64,000 nt of DNA from Pilatotrama ljubarskyi (lineage: Eukaryota > Basidiomycota > Agaricomycetes > Polyporales > Polyporaceae): NCBI GenBank assembly GCA_022385805.1, contig MU277671.1:814808-878807 (forward strand), written 5' to 3'. A model generated the notes under the pieces. That model did no database searches and was not told the origin of the DNA. It saw nothing but the letters and a program-made list of their open reading frames with translations. This document shows, piece by piece, positions 23,638-34,056 of the stretch. Each line of letters starts with the position of its first letter. Positions within the stretch are counted from its first letter, which is position 1. The position numbers and the translations under genes are program-made.

Positions 23638-24583
23638 TCAATTCCACCCTCCGCCGTCGAATCCTCCGCCATCAAACCCTCCGCCACCAAACCCGCCGTC
23701 GCCGAACCCTCCACCATATCCGTCGCCCCAGCCTCCTCCCCAACCACCTCCAAACCCAGGGCCGTCAAGCATATCGCCCAATAAAAGGCCTCCTGCAGCG
23801 CCGGCCAACAAGGGCATGCCGATTCCTCCGCCGCCGAAGCCTCCTAGGCCTGAGCTGCCGTACCTCCTACCGCCCAGGAGACCTCCTCCACCGAGGCCTC
23901 CGCCCATGCCCATGCTCCACGGGTTGCCCATCGGCGCAGCGTACACGGGTTGGCTGTATCCGCCCAAGCCTCCTCCGAAAGGCGAAGACATGCGCTGCTG
24001 TTGTGCACGTCGGCGCTGCTCGGCCAGTCGCTCCATGTACTACAATGCAAGTATGTCAGTGATACAAATCGCAGCAACCTCCGCCGTCTACTCACCGCCT
24101 TCTGTTCCCTGATCTCTTCCTGCCGCCTGGCCTCGCGCTCCTCCTTCGTACCAATCGCTTTGTCCTTGAGTTTTCCGAAGAAGCTCCTCTGCTGCGACGG
24201 AACGGGTGTGCCTGGGTGCGAACGTGCGGGTCTATCGTCTACGGGTACGTTCAGGCGGGAGCCTGAAGAACCGGAAGGTGCTCCAGAGTAGGAATGACGC
24301 CTGGGCGAATATGGGGGCGGGGCTTCGCTCGGTGTCTCGCGACGTTCGCGTGCGAGACGATCCCTGATGTCCGGATGCTCTCGAAGGAATTGCTCGTCTT
24401 CGTACGGATGCACCCAGATAGAGCGAGGCGGCTTAGCTTTGGTGTCAACCTATTCAACGGAGTCTGTCAGTGTGATCGTCTCTTGCTCAGATAGCGGCCT
24501 GGCCGTACCCAGAACGGATGTTTGGTGTTTGGATCGAACTCCCTGACCCAGCCTGGGGGCAATGGTTCGTTTTCGTAGCTCAT
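23638..24583 (-). CDS. WW-domain protein with a glycine-rich tail
   Basis: Exons 24583-24509, 24449-24096 and 24039-23638 give 276 residues. Residues 7-45 look like a single WW domain: PLPPGWVREFDPNTKHPFWV, then KPPRSIWVHP, with the two tryptophans and the terminal proline. The core is split by intron 1. Residues about 50-145 are polar and charged (REHPDIRDRLARERRE; KEEREARRQEEIREQK, probably helical). From about 165 the chain is nearly pure Gly with Phe, Trp, Tyr and Asp (GGGFGDGGFGGGGFDGG), except for a short hydrophobic MPLLAGAAGGLLLGDML. WW domains bind proline-rich ligands. Gly/aromatic tails of this kind are often condensation-prone or RNA-associated. The pathway is not known; I recognise the architecture but no characterised orthologue. 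Confidence 0.82.
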
Positions 24584-25188
24584 GGTGGACTGTGGTGGTA
24601 TGAGAGGAAGGTGGATGTGCCCAGCCTTGGCCTGCGGGGTCTGTGTATATGGGAGCCAAAGGGGAGCCACCGCCACAGTAGGCCCATGGTAGTGACGTCA
24701 TGACTCATCCACGATCGAGATCTGCGCACACACATAGAGCAACGCCTGCGCTTCCGGTGCGAGTCCAGGTACACCAGGAACAGGTACTGCATTCATCGCG
24801 ACGAAGACCGTGAGAGAGGACTACTGTACAAGGCTATGCTAAGTCGAGGTATCGCCATTCTCCTTTGGTATCAATGTGACCTGGTCCGAGGTTGGAACGA
24901 AACAGTAGGTTCGGTTAACAATAGAAAAGGTTCGAAGTTGGAGCCAGAAGATATGAAGCAACCGTGTACACGAAGACACGCCTCAGATGAAGGGAGAAGG
25001 GAGAAGTGCGCGGGACGGCAAGAGACATGCAGGTAGCGTGCGGGACGCGACGCACGGGCGACGATCCGAGGGGTAGCTCCGGGGCATACAGATGGCCTGC
25101 TCGATATGTCCTCGATGCTCATGGCGGCTACTAGAAGCCCAAGTCAGCCACTTAGCGGCGCATGTACACCACGACGTACGTGATGCGT
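24584..25188. other. Intergenic: WW-gene promoter and 3' UTR of the CxxC/RG-rich gene
   Basis: 605 nt on which I see no gene. A long plus-strand open frame starting nearby at 25092 is the antisense shadow of the CxxC/RG-rich gene. Confidence 0.5.
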
Positions 25189-26305
25189 TCAGTACATCTT
25201 CGACCGCCGGTTCCTCTGAGCCTCGACCCGCTGTGTCGCGTTGTCGAGCACGTGGCCGTCCTTCCCCTGCCCCGCCTGCTGACCCTGCCCACGGCCACGG
25301 CCGCGCCCACGCTTGCGCTGACGGCGACGTCGCTTGCTTCCCTGGGACGCTGGCTTCTCTGAACCCGGTGACCCCACCTTCGCAGGCTCCTGAGGTTCCC
25401 CCGGCGCCAGTGACCCCGGCTCTTGCGGCGCCGTCGACTCTGGTTCTTGCGTCGGGATCTTCTCTGGCTCCAGCTGCGCCGCCGTCGCGGACTCCTCCTG
25501 CGTCGGGCCGACGTCCGCTGGCTGCTCCGGCTGCTCCGGCGCTGGATCTGGCGGCGCCCCCCATGGAGTCGCGGACTCGTCGTACACGTCCCAGCCCTGC
25601 TTCGGGTCGGGCTCTTCCATCCACATTTTCGCGGCAGCGGCTATCCGCGCGATCTCCGACGGGTGTGCGGACGAGACCCAGGCGGTTGCTTCGTAGCCCT
25701 CCTCGTAACCCCGGTACCAGTAGTCACGATCGCCGTCGTACTCCTGGGCGGGCCACTCCTCCTCCTGTTCGTCGTCCCAGTCCTCGAATTCCAAGCCCCA
25801 GTTCTCTTCCTGGTACGCCTTGTCGAACTCTGAGATGAACCGCTCCAAGCGCGGGAGCTCCTCGTCCCGCTCGCCTGCCTCGATGCCCTCGAGCCAGAAT
25901 TGTACGTACGCGACGATGCGGTCCGTCGGAAGGGGATCCAGCTCCCAAGCGGACTCGCCCTGCGGCACGTTCGGGGTGATCCAGTCGGGTTCGTGCTGAT
26001 GGGACCAGTCCCAGAGCGCCGCCTCCGCGATCTTGTCCTTGTGCCTGGCGCTCTCGCGTTCGTGGCGTTGAGCGGCGGCGAGGGTCATAGCCTGGCCGTG
26101 GGCGTGGCCCGGAGGCGTGCAGATCTTGCAGTACACCCTCCCAGCGCGGCCTTTGATGGGGATGAAGTCTGAAAGGGCAAGGCATGGGTGAGCCACTCCG
26201 CGTTTGTGGTCGAGATGCGGGCCACGCAAACTCACGGTCGGGATTCTTGAAGGACGAGGAGGTGACGGGAGCGGGAGCGGCCCAGGGCGAAGTGTACTTG
26301 GCCAT
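25189..26305 (-). CDS. Unrecognised protein with a CxxC...H-H motif and RG-rich basic tail
   Basis: Exons 26305-26236 and 26168-25189 give 349 residues. Residues about 24-60 contain VYCKICTPPGHAH, then AAAQRHERESARHKDK: a CxxC pair followed by two histidines six residues apart in a helix-like stretch. This resembles a U1-type/C2H2 zinc finger with a long loop. The middle (about 95-215) is acidic and aromatic (EFEDWDDEQEEEW, DYWYRGYEEGYEA), followed by a Pro/Glu/Gln linker, and the C-terminus is strongly basic with RG repeats (KRRRRQRKRGRGRGRGQG). Zinc-finger plus RG tail suggests RNA or DNA binding in the nucleus, but that is inference. The intron splits the protein just before the CxxC exon. 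A TATA box lies about 95 nt upstream of the start. Confidence 0.78.
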
Positions 26306-26830
26306 TGGGCGAAAAAGCAGGGGCGATGGACGTTTGGCGGCAGGACGGCGTAGCGATGATGGCGGAAAGGTGCAAAGGGTGCTGGGATGGCGGGGAGGCT
26401 ATATAGGCCCGCAAGCCCTTTGTCCGCTCGTGTACGCGACGAACGCCGCCACTCAGCCATACGCATAATCACGGATTCAGCAGATCTAGCCAGAGATCTC
26501 TTTGTAGTCATGATCGGCGACTCCGGATTGGCTCCGAACTGATACTTGATCTAGACGCCGGAAGCACTCACCTGCTCAGGGGCTGCTGCAGGCTGCAAGG
26601 ACGACTAGACGGTACGCAGCAGGGCCCGCTGCTGCACCGCTCGTCTTCTCACTCGCACGTCGAGAGGCTACAGCGCGCGGAGCGCACGGAGTTGCGGCGG
26701 TCGTTACCGGAGCTTGAGAGTGAGAGTACAAGTATAGTTGAGCGTCCATGCATAGTATACTTACAGGCCCGACTGAGACGAGAAGATGAGTAGCTGAGAT
26801 GTCCGACCCGTCCAAGAAGCTCCGCGTCTA
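26306..26830. other. Intergenic: promoter of the CxxC/RG gene and 3' UTR of the LCCL gene
   Basis: About 525 nt with a TATA candidate at 26399-26406 and no exon-like sequence. Confidence 0.5.
26399..26406 (-). promoter_or_regulatory. TATA box candidate, CxxC/RG-rich gene
   Basis: CTATATAG 94-101 nt upstream of the minus-strand ATG at 26305. Confidence 0.5.
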
Positions 26831-28996
26831 TTACGAGGGTCCCGGAAGAGGGTCTATCCACGTTCCGTTGGGATAGAGCGTGGCTGGCATGGTGAAGTCG
26901 CCGGCCGAGCCCGAGCTCGTGAACTGCGGCAACAAGCAACATGATGTCAGCCGACGTCAAAACCTTCCGAGCATACAAACGCGGGTGCGATGGGTTCCGT
27001 CAGGGATGGCAAAGTACTCACCGCAAGCCGGAAGAAGTGGATGAGCCCTGGGTCCAGAGCGGCAAGGGAGTAGTTAAGGGCCGCTCCGACGTATCGCTCA
27101 ACATCGTCGACCAGGAGAGCGAAGCCATCCCACCCCTCGCCGTCTGGAAGGGGATTCCAGAAGATGGTCTGGTTTTGGAAAGGGACGGAAGCGTTGTAGG
27201 TGGTCGAGTTCGTGGCGAAAGAGGGCAAGTCCGAACCAAGCGGAGCGTCGCGCCGCAGCTACCGGTCAAGGAAGAGAAGTCAGCTACCGCAGCTAGCGCA
27301 GGGTGAGACCGTTCACTCACGTCGGCGGGAGTCTGGAGTATAGAGTCGAAGCCGAACGCAGCGACGCCATTTAGAAACATGCCCAGCAGGAAACCTTGGT
27401 ATATCGCGGAGAGACGGGTCGGAAAGCCGGTCCCTGGCATAAGAACCATGGCGAGGATGTAGTGGTGTAGCCTGAGCTCCAGCCCCGGCAACTGTGAGAG
27501 GACTAGTGTGACAAGGCCGCCCGCGATGTACCAGCCGAGGTACCACGGGAGCCATCCCGTCTTCCTGATCACTCTCACCTGGTTGATCACGATGACCAGA
27601 AGGATGATCACGATTACGATGAGTGCGGTCAAACCTCCCGGTCGTGACGAGATGTCGGAGGCGACGAGGCGGTCGATGGGAATCTTGTCGGTGGTTAGGT
27701 TAGTGAGGACGCCGGTCCAGAAGGGTGCCAGATACCACACGCTGGCTTCGATTGGGGCCCTGCGGAAGGCAGGGAGGACGAAGCGGAACGCGAGCCGCCA
27801 GAAAGCATATGCAACGAACAGTGTTGGGAGGAACTGCTGGAACGCTGTGTCTAGAGGAGGCGGACTTGCTTGCGGTTGCGAGAACAAGGTGACATGCCAA
27901 AACCCGATGCACACAAGGCACCAATACAAGACGATGGGCTTCGGTCGGAGTACGAGGAAGAGGAGTGCGGTGATGATGACATTGAATGCTAGGGCTTCGT
28001 TGCGGAGGTCCGAGCAGCTGTGCAGAGATGTGGTTGGAAGGAACCGGAACGAGAGTGGGAAGATTGTCGGGAAGCCAATTGAGGTGAGGCCATGTGCGCT
28101 GTAGGGTAGGAAGTTTGTGAAGTTGCCGGTGAGCTCTAAGGTCGCACATCCGCCTTTGGAATCACTTATTAGACCTCTGCGTCAAGCATTAGCCGCGCCG
28201 GTCGCAGACACTGAGACAGCCGTATTTACTTACGCTTGCACAGCAGCAGCACAGATGAAGCTATCTCCTCGGTACGTTCTATGCTCATCCCCACCTCCGA
28301 CTATCAGTGGGACGAAGTCGACCTGCTCGTCGCCCACTGTCCGCGGATTCTGAAGGACGACGGAGCTGCATTGCGCTGGACATCGGAAGTCGAACGTAGC
28401 GTTGTCGAACGGCGCACAAGCCTGGCCGTCCAGGCCGCACCCGTCGTTCGCCGCCCAGTATGTTGCTGTGCATCCGATGAAAGAGTCCGGTGGTGTTAGG
28501 AACGACTGCGCCCGTGCGAAAAAGGCGAAGCCGATGATGTATCCTATGGCAAGGACTACGAACAACCACGGGTTGGTGAAAGCGCGGGTGAGCCGTATCC
28601 AAGCCGGTTCAAGCGCAATGCTGTAGGCCTTGTGTCCTGCATATAACGTCAGGCTCAGAAAAGGGGATGGATCTGCAAACAGGTTGAGATGCTAGGTTCT
28701 GTCAGCCACGGGTAGGGCAAGGTTAGCGTACCTGGGAGGTCTACTTTGGGACGTGGTCCCCGGATGTAGAGCCATACACGGCGCACGCGCGGATGGTCTA
28801 GCCAGAAGGCCCTCTGCAACCGACGTCTCCAAATCTTGGCACCTGTCGAGGGCGGGGAAAGCGCGGCTTCCTCGACCTCGAAACTATGCTGGGGCGTGAA
28901 CTTCGCGGGCCGCGCCGAGTCTGTATGAGGCTGCTCCTCGCCGACGTGGGTCAAGCGAGAGGACGAGTCGGATCGTGAGGTCGATGTCGAGGTCAT
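26831..28996 (-). CDS. LCCL-domain multi-pass membrane protein
   Basis: Five exons on the minus strand give about 627 residues. An N-terminal Ser/Thr-rich cytosolic segment and a conserved LDHPRVRRVWLYIRGPRPK stretch precede a first membrane span (WLFVVLAIGYIIGFAFFARA). Then comes an LCCL domain of the fungal type: FIGCTATYWAANDGCGLDGQ, CAPFDNATFDFRCPAQC, VGGGD, YRGDSFICAAAVQAG and SKGGCATLEL, with about eight cysteines. At least five hydrophobic segments follow (for example ALIVIVIILLVIVINQVRVI), then an extracytosolic C-terminal part with several NxS/T sites. The function of fungal LCCL proteins is unknown; the domain probably lies in the lumen or outside the cell. The start is uncertain: an in-frame ATG at 29083 would add 29 residues, but that stretch looks like a CT-rich leader. 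Confidence 0.88.
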
Positions 28997-29776
28997 CCCA
29001 TGGAATGTGTCGGGCGACTTGCGCCAGCGAGGTGAAAAGCAGACTTCAAGGGAGTCGCATGAGGGGGAAGGATGTTCAACCACTGTGAGCGACGTGCACG
29101 TTTACGGCGGTTAGAGTGCGTTTGCGCAGCCGTTGTGAGATGGTGCTATTCTCGGCATGGAACCTGCCGGGCTCGCAGAAGCGCTCTCAACCCAACACCT
29201 ACCAGCTCACACGCATGCAGTTGAGATCATCGCTGCGACATGCGGCCGTCTGATACTGGTCGGGTGCAGCTCTATTGAGCTCCTCTGGTTGAGTGGTTAT
29301 ACAGTATATCGGCATGTTGTCTGTGCTCAGACCATAGACTGTGTGCATGCGTCTTCTCTCGATCCGGGAATACGCTGTCCACCGCTCGATTTATAGGAAG
29401 TCTCGCCGAAGCTCCAGCTGCTCCTTCCCTACATCTGATACTCCGACGCCTACCATATGCAAGCAGACTCATTCCAGTGTCAGCGACGTGCAGTCATAAA
29501 TTGTCTTTCCCAGGTCAGATGCTTCTCCCGTCCCTTGGCCAAGGATGTATTGAGCATCCACCGCACCGTCTTAGCGTGCCCGGGTGCAGTTGGGCGGACG
29601 ATGATGCAGTCCGATGCATACGCGGAGGAACCTTTGGGGTAGATATGCATGTGATAGCAGCTACGGTCTCTCAGGCTATAGTGTCGCTGTCTGCATAAAT
29701 ACGGCGGTATCAGGTTCCTGCATCGCTCAACGCTGCGCATTGCTTCCCCGCACTCCTCCAGCTCCCCACGATCACG
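28997..29776. other. Divergent promoter region, LCCL gene / lipocalin-like gene
   Basis: About 780 nt. A TATA-like ATAAATA is at 29695-29701 on the plus-strand side. I see no exons. Confidence 0.5.
29695..29701 (+). promoter_or_regulatory. TATA box candidate, lipocalin-like gene
   Basis: ATAAATA 76-82 nt upstream of the ATG at 29777, followed by a CT-rich leader. Confidence 0.5.
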
Positions 29777-30517
29777 ATGGCCGTTCCCGCAGACATGACC
29801 ACCCGCAACCTCAGTGGCAAGTTCCACATGGTTCGTTGTCCTGTTCATTGGGGAGTCACGCAAAAAAGGGCCTTACATGTTGCCGTACTATCGGTCAGAG
29901 CAAGGAGCTGAGCGATGACAGCGATGAGATCCTCCGTCTTCAGGGCGTCGGCTGGTTCACCAGGAAAGCCATCCGAATGGCTACGCTGTACCTCACCGTC
30001 AAGCACTTTAAGGACGAAAGCGGTGTCGAGCACATCGACATCGACCAGGTCTTGTCCGGAGGTGTCGGCAGCTCGAATGAGCATCGCATCCTCGACTGGG
30101 AGGAGAGGCCGCACGAGGACAGCGTCTTTGGCGCTGTCCTTTCCAAGAGCAGGCGTGTACCGCTCTCAGATGTCGAGCACGAATGGCTCAAGAAGGACTG
30201 GTTGGACGAGTCGTTCGACGACGGCGCGATCATCTATACTTGCGCGAAGAGCGATACGGCGAAGAGCGGACGAACCTGGTTCACGTCACAGGTGAGCTGC
30301 CAAATGATGCTTGCATGAAATGGCCCATTGACCACGGTGGCAGACGTGGGGCTTCGAGCTCGTCAACGGGGAGAAGAGGTATACCAGGCATATACACTTC
30401 GAGGGTCCAAAGGATGAAATCATTGAGATTCGCCTGGTATACGACTATGGTGAGTGAACAGCTCCGTGTCCGTAGGGAGATGCCCTAATGTGCGAGCGGA
30501 CAGAGGGCCCTCTGTAA
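29777..30517 (+). CDS. Small soluble protein with a lipocalin-like pattern, function unknown
   Basis: Exons 29777-29830, 29899-30291, 30344-30449 and 30504-30517 give 188 residues. There is no signal peptide or membrane segment. The chain begins TTRNLSGKFHMSKELSDDSD, then EILRLQGVGWFTRK, and alternates short beta-like stretches (ATLYLTVKHFKD, HIDIDQVLSGG, GRTWFTSQTWGFEL, RYTRHIHFEG, EIIEIRLVYDY). The sequence NLSGKF...D...D..L..QGV.W..R followed by a run of strands resembles calycin/lipocalin or fatty-acid-binding proteins, and similar unnamed proteins are common in fungi. A ligand cannot be inferred. The final exon is only 14 nt and supplies Glu-Gly-Pro-Leu and the stop. Confidence 0.8.
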
Positions 30518-30630
30518 CGGAGTGTGTGCTGGACTACGCTGGACTGATGAAGCGAGACGTGAGATGATGTACTACATACCTTTTGAAGGATCAGCCACCA
30601 TAAAGTGCAATACCTACCTTGGGCTGCGTG

Positions 30631-31272
30631 TCATGAGTCCTTTGGGGGGAAGATACTGATCACCTTCCACACGGCGTCCTTGCCGCGTTCCCAAGCCTGC
30701 GGTCCCCTACTCTCCTCTCCTCCGAACTCGACCATGACGCCGTCCTTCGACCACTCACACCAGATCCCGATCGATCCTGACGAGGGACCCGCGCCTCCGC
30801 CTTTGCGATCCGGCTCGCCCATGCTGAGCACGAACTCCTTGCCCGTCGTCTCTGGTGTTATGCTGATCGACTCGGCGCGAGTCTTCCCCTCTTTGTCTGG
30901 CGGTAGAGGAAAGAGGCTGAGCACGATCGGAGAGATGGGGTATGTGGTATAGGGAGACTTGGTGGCGCGCGATGCGTTCGCTCCCGCCTTTGGCTTGGGG
31001 ACGTTGTAAATGTCGATGCCATCGAGGATGAGGCTGTCATCCTGCAGATCCTCGCGCTTGAGCCCGGTCTTTGGTTTGTATCCGTTGACGGGCTTGAAGA
31101 GGATGCTGAGACCGAGAGGGTAGTAGTTGAAGTAGACGGCGTCGGAGTAGGATTTGACCTCCGGCTTGGCGGCGTCTGGCTTGCTTGCGCTGGATGCTAG
31201 AGCCGAGATGTGTTCAGCCAGAGCTGGAGAAGAGGGCTTGTGCCCGAGCAGCTGCTTGAGGTCGCTCGCCAT
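30631..31272 (-). CDS. Conserved fungal protein of unknown function, intronless
   Basis: A single exon of 213 codons, the only intronless gene here longer than 200 codons apart from the small protein at 45500. The sequence is soluble and well conserved in appearance: KSYSDAVYFNYYPLGLSILF, KPKTGLKREDL, DGIDIYNVP, TTYPISPIVLSLFPLPPDKE, EFVLSMGEPDRKGGGAGPSS and WCEWSKDGVMVEFG. The arrangement (hydrophobic turn, signature GEPxRKGGG, WxEW) suggests a compact enzyme-like or binding domain, but I cannot name it. It is divergent from seipin, with only about 160 nt between the two start codons, so the two genes must share or overlap promoter elements. Confidence 0.82.
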   Translation of the reverse strand: MASDLKQLLGHKPSSPALAEHISALASSASKPDAAKPEVKSYSDAVYFNYYPLGLSILFKPVNGYKPKTGLKREDLQDDSLILDGIDIYNVPKPKAGANASRATKSPYTTYPISPIVLSLFPLPPDKEGKTRAESISITPETTGKEFVLSMGEPDRKGGGAGPSSGSIGIWCEWSKDGVMVEFGGEESRGPQAWERGKDAVWKVISIFPPKDS

Positions 31273-31432
31273 GGTCGTGGTAGGAGTGCAAGATTGGAAT
31301 CACGTGCGCGTGACGTCCATGACGTTGTTGTGCACGCGCGCCGCGTCCTCGCCTGCTCAGACTCTCGCTCAACCCAGCTCACCCTGCGCTCGTCCTTTCC
31401 GTCGCCTGCGTGTATGCTCGTGCGCTGCTAGC

Positions 31433-32833
31433 ATGGAACCGAAGAAGGAGAAGGAGACAGAATCAGAGGAGCGCGACAAGCTCCGCAAGAAGGTCGTCGA
31501 GGACACCGGCGGCATCCTCAGCTACTTCTGGCCCCTCCACCCCATCCGCCTCTTCGTCGACCTCCTCCTTGCCGCGCTCCGTCTCGTGCAGCCGTTCGCG
31601 CCGCAGCTCGTCCCGCTTGCGGTTTTCTCTGCATGCATACCTTTGATCTTGTTCTTGTCTGGTGGCTCAGGGTACCTGGTGTGGAAGAGCGTAGCGGTCG
31701 GATGGGAGACCGAGATATTCCTGCAATACGGGTACGCCTAACATTTCCTCGGAAAGTATTGCATAAACTTTGCTCACTATATGCGCAGTGATGGTCCCGT
31801 ACCATTCGCTGAAGTCGCACTCCCTAGCGTCGTAGCGCAACAAGCGTACGACATCTCACTGCACTTGGTTGTTCCCGCCAATGAAGCGAACTTCGCGCTC
31901 GGTAACTGGATGGCGTCCTTGTCGCTTATGACCCCCAGCAATGGCACGATTGCCACAGTCCGCAAACCCGTGCGTACAGCCATAGTCCATGCTACAGGCG
32001 GCCTGCTGAAGTTGTACTATGTAGGCAATCGTGCTGCCACCATACGCATCTCCTTGGTCCTTCCTGTACAACAGGCCCGGCACAGTCGATTTGAATATAC
32101 CCATGCTCAAAGACTTTGTGCTGGGCACATCCCGTGCGCTTGCGCGAGTTGAGCTCGGGCGCAGAGATCAGTGGAAGACCCTGGGCGAGGGGCACGGCCG
32201 TGAGCTCTCCGTGCTCTCTGGATACATCCGCGGAGTCGTGCTACATCACGGCATTCGGTGAGCAACGTTCAGCATGTCCTATTATCACGCTTCTGACGCA
32301 GCTCCGCGCGTGCTCAGCGGTCTCATCTCGCGCTTCCCGCTCGTTTCGGCGATGGCTGCGTCCGTCGTGTTCTTCGTCATCCTCTTCATCGGGATGATCA
32401 CATGCCTCATGCCCGCCGTCGAATGGCACTTCCCCTCTGACGTGAATGAGCCCCCCAAGGTCGACGACCGGCCGCGCAAGCGTCGGCGTTCACGCCGGCG
32501 GCTAGAGGGAGAGGGCAGTGAACACAAGTCGCGCCCTAGGACGCCGAAGCGCGCCCGTAGCACTGAGGGCAGTGGATCTAGGACGAGGCCGACAGTGGGT
32601 ACCGAGCTGACTCCGTGTTGCCATATGACGCTAATATGGCTTTGGTGTACAAGAGAGAAGCTACAGAGCAGGAGATTAAGACTGAGCCCGAAGTAGAGGA
32701 TGACTGGGACTCGCCCCAGCTTCCTGCTGCGGCTGGTGATACCGTCGAAGAACATGCGGCGTACGGGCAGACACCACCTCCCATGCGCCGACGGTACCCA
32801 AAGCCGCCTCAAAGCGACTACATCGAGGACTGA
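31433..32833 (+). CDS. SEI1: Seipin, ER lipid-droplet assembly protein
   Basis: Exons 31433-31731, 31789-31969, 32025-32257, 32318-32598 and 32667-32833 give 386 residues. Two membrane spans bracket a luminal domain: the first around residues 55-85 (VPLAVFSACIPLILFLSGGS), the second around 248-270 (AMAASVVFFVILFIGMITCL). Between them lies the seipin core (PFAEVALPSVVAQQAYDISL, LVVPANEANFALGNWM, PPYASPW). Seipin oligomers sit at ER-lipid droplet contacts and organise triglyceride phase separation. The C-terminal cytosolic tail is first very basic (RPRKRRRSRRRLEGE) and then acidic. The last intron (32599-32666) keeps the acidic tail; if it is retained, translation stops at 32696 with a different end. 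Confidence 0.93.
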
Positions 32834-33082
32834 GCGGCTTGTGCTGCTCCGGTTCCTATAAGACTTGGGACTGGGGTTGTTGTACGTTGGACAAGGTCAT
32901 GCAAGGACGATAGCCGGCTAGTAATCACGTAATGGCAGGAACCTGTGTTCTAGCTCGTCAGGCGAGGAAGAGTAATGCTCTAAGACGTAGTATTGCGGTC
33001 ATAGCTTGAGCCCTATGTGTACAACCATCCATGCATAGAATCCCGATAGCAATGACGACGAGATGAGAAGAAAAGAGGGGTA

Positions 33083-34056
33083 TTACGCATCCTTGGTCCC
33101 AGCAGCGGGCTGCTGCTGCCCTTCCGACTTTGCCTCGGCAGCCTTCTCTCCTGCTGGCGTGTCCTCGGTCTGACCCGCCTTCTCTATCTCCTTGATCTCC
33201 ACTTTCTCATTCTTGGGTTCTGCCGGCTTTGACTCCGGCTTAGACGGGGACTCATTCCCACCCAGACCCTTCACCAGGTCATTCGCGTCCTGCTCGCTCA
33301 GCCCGAGCTCCTCCACGAGCGCCAGCAGGTCATCCTCGGTCACGTTCACCCCATGGAGGCCGGAATCGCCGAGCTTCTCGCCAGCGTCGAGCTCGCCTTC
33401 GCGCGGCTTTGTCTTGATCGGGGAGGGCGCGGGGGAGACGTGGCCGGGGTTCATCTGCGCGGGGGAGTACGCGCCGGGGATGCCGACGGGCACGGCGCGG
33501 AGGAGGGGCTTGTCGTCCTCGAGGGGGTCCCATTCTTCTTTGAGCCGGAGGAAGGTGTCGAGCTCGCCGAACTCGACTGCTTCCTCACTGCAGGAGCCTG
33601 TGAGTGGATGGCCCTCGGAAGGGGGTACACTCGCGACTCACAAGTCCTGGAACGTCTGTAGGAACGGGTTAGCAACCAGATACGCAGCAGTGAGGGCGAC
33701 GCATACCCCGGGGAACTCGCCGCCGATCAGTATACCGGGAAGCTGCTGCTTGTCTGCAACGGAGGCCGTGGTCAGCACTGCGTGAACGATGGTATGTGCT
33801 GGGTGAAGCGGACCAGTACTAGCCTAGTGGGGCCTTTCTCCGCCATAGCTTCTTTGCCTCTTCGTCCGACGCGAGGTCATAGGAAGTGAAGGGCACCTTC
33901 TTGACCTGCAAGACGCGGAGCACATACTCTGGGGACGCGCCGTGATCAGTGAATCTCCATGACCACTTACGTCGGTGTGGACGAACCTTGCCGCTGTCTG
34001 AGAGCAGGCTGGGACGCGATGGTGGTGAGAAAGACCTGGATGGGAGGCGAAGGCAT
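33083..34056 (-). CDS. SH3BGR-like thioredoxin-fold protein
   Basis: Exons 34056-33987, 33928-33824, 33753-33707, 33655-33642 and 33587-33083 give 246 residues. Residues 5-105 form a glutaredoxin/thioredoxin-like domain of the SH3BGR family: IQVFLTTIASQPALRQRQEY, KKVPFTSYDLASDEEAKKLW, KQQLPGILIGGEFPGTFQDF, ELDTFLRLKEEW. There is no CxxC active site, as usual for SH3BGR, so it is probably a binding rather than a redox module. A Pro-rich linker leads to a short acidic helical segment (TEDDLLALVEELGLSEQDAN) and a Lys/Glu/Pro-rich tail. Two splice oddities: the 33823-33754 intron has a GC donor, and exon 4 is 14 nt. The gene is divergent from MMSDH. Confidence 0.87.

Noticed and set aside
25092..25838. 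248-codon plus-strand open frame
   Set aside because: Ser/Pro/Arg-rich shadow of the CxxC/RG-rich gene on the minus strand.
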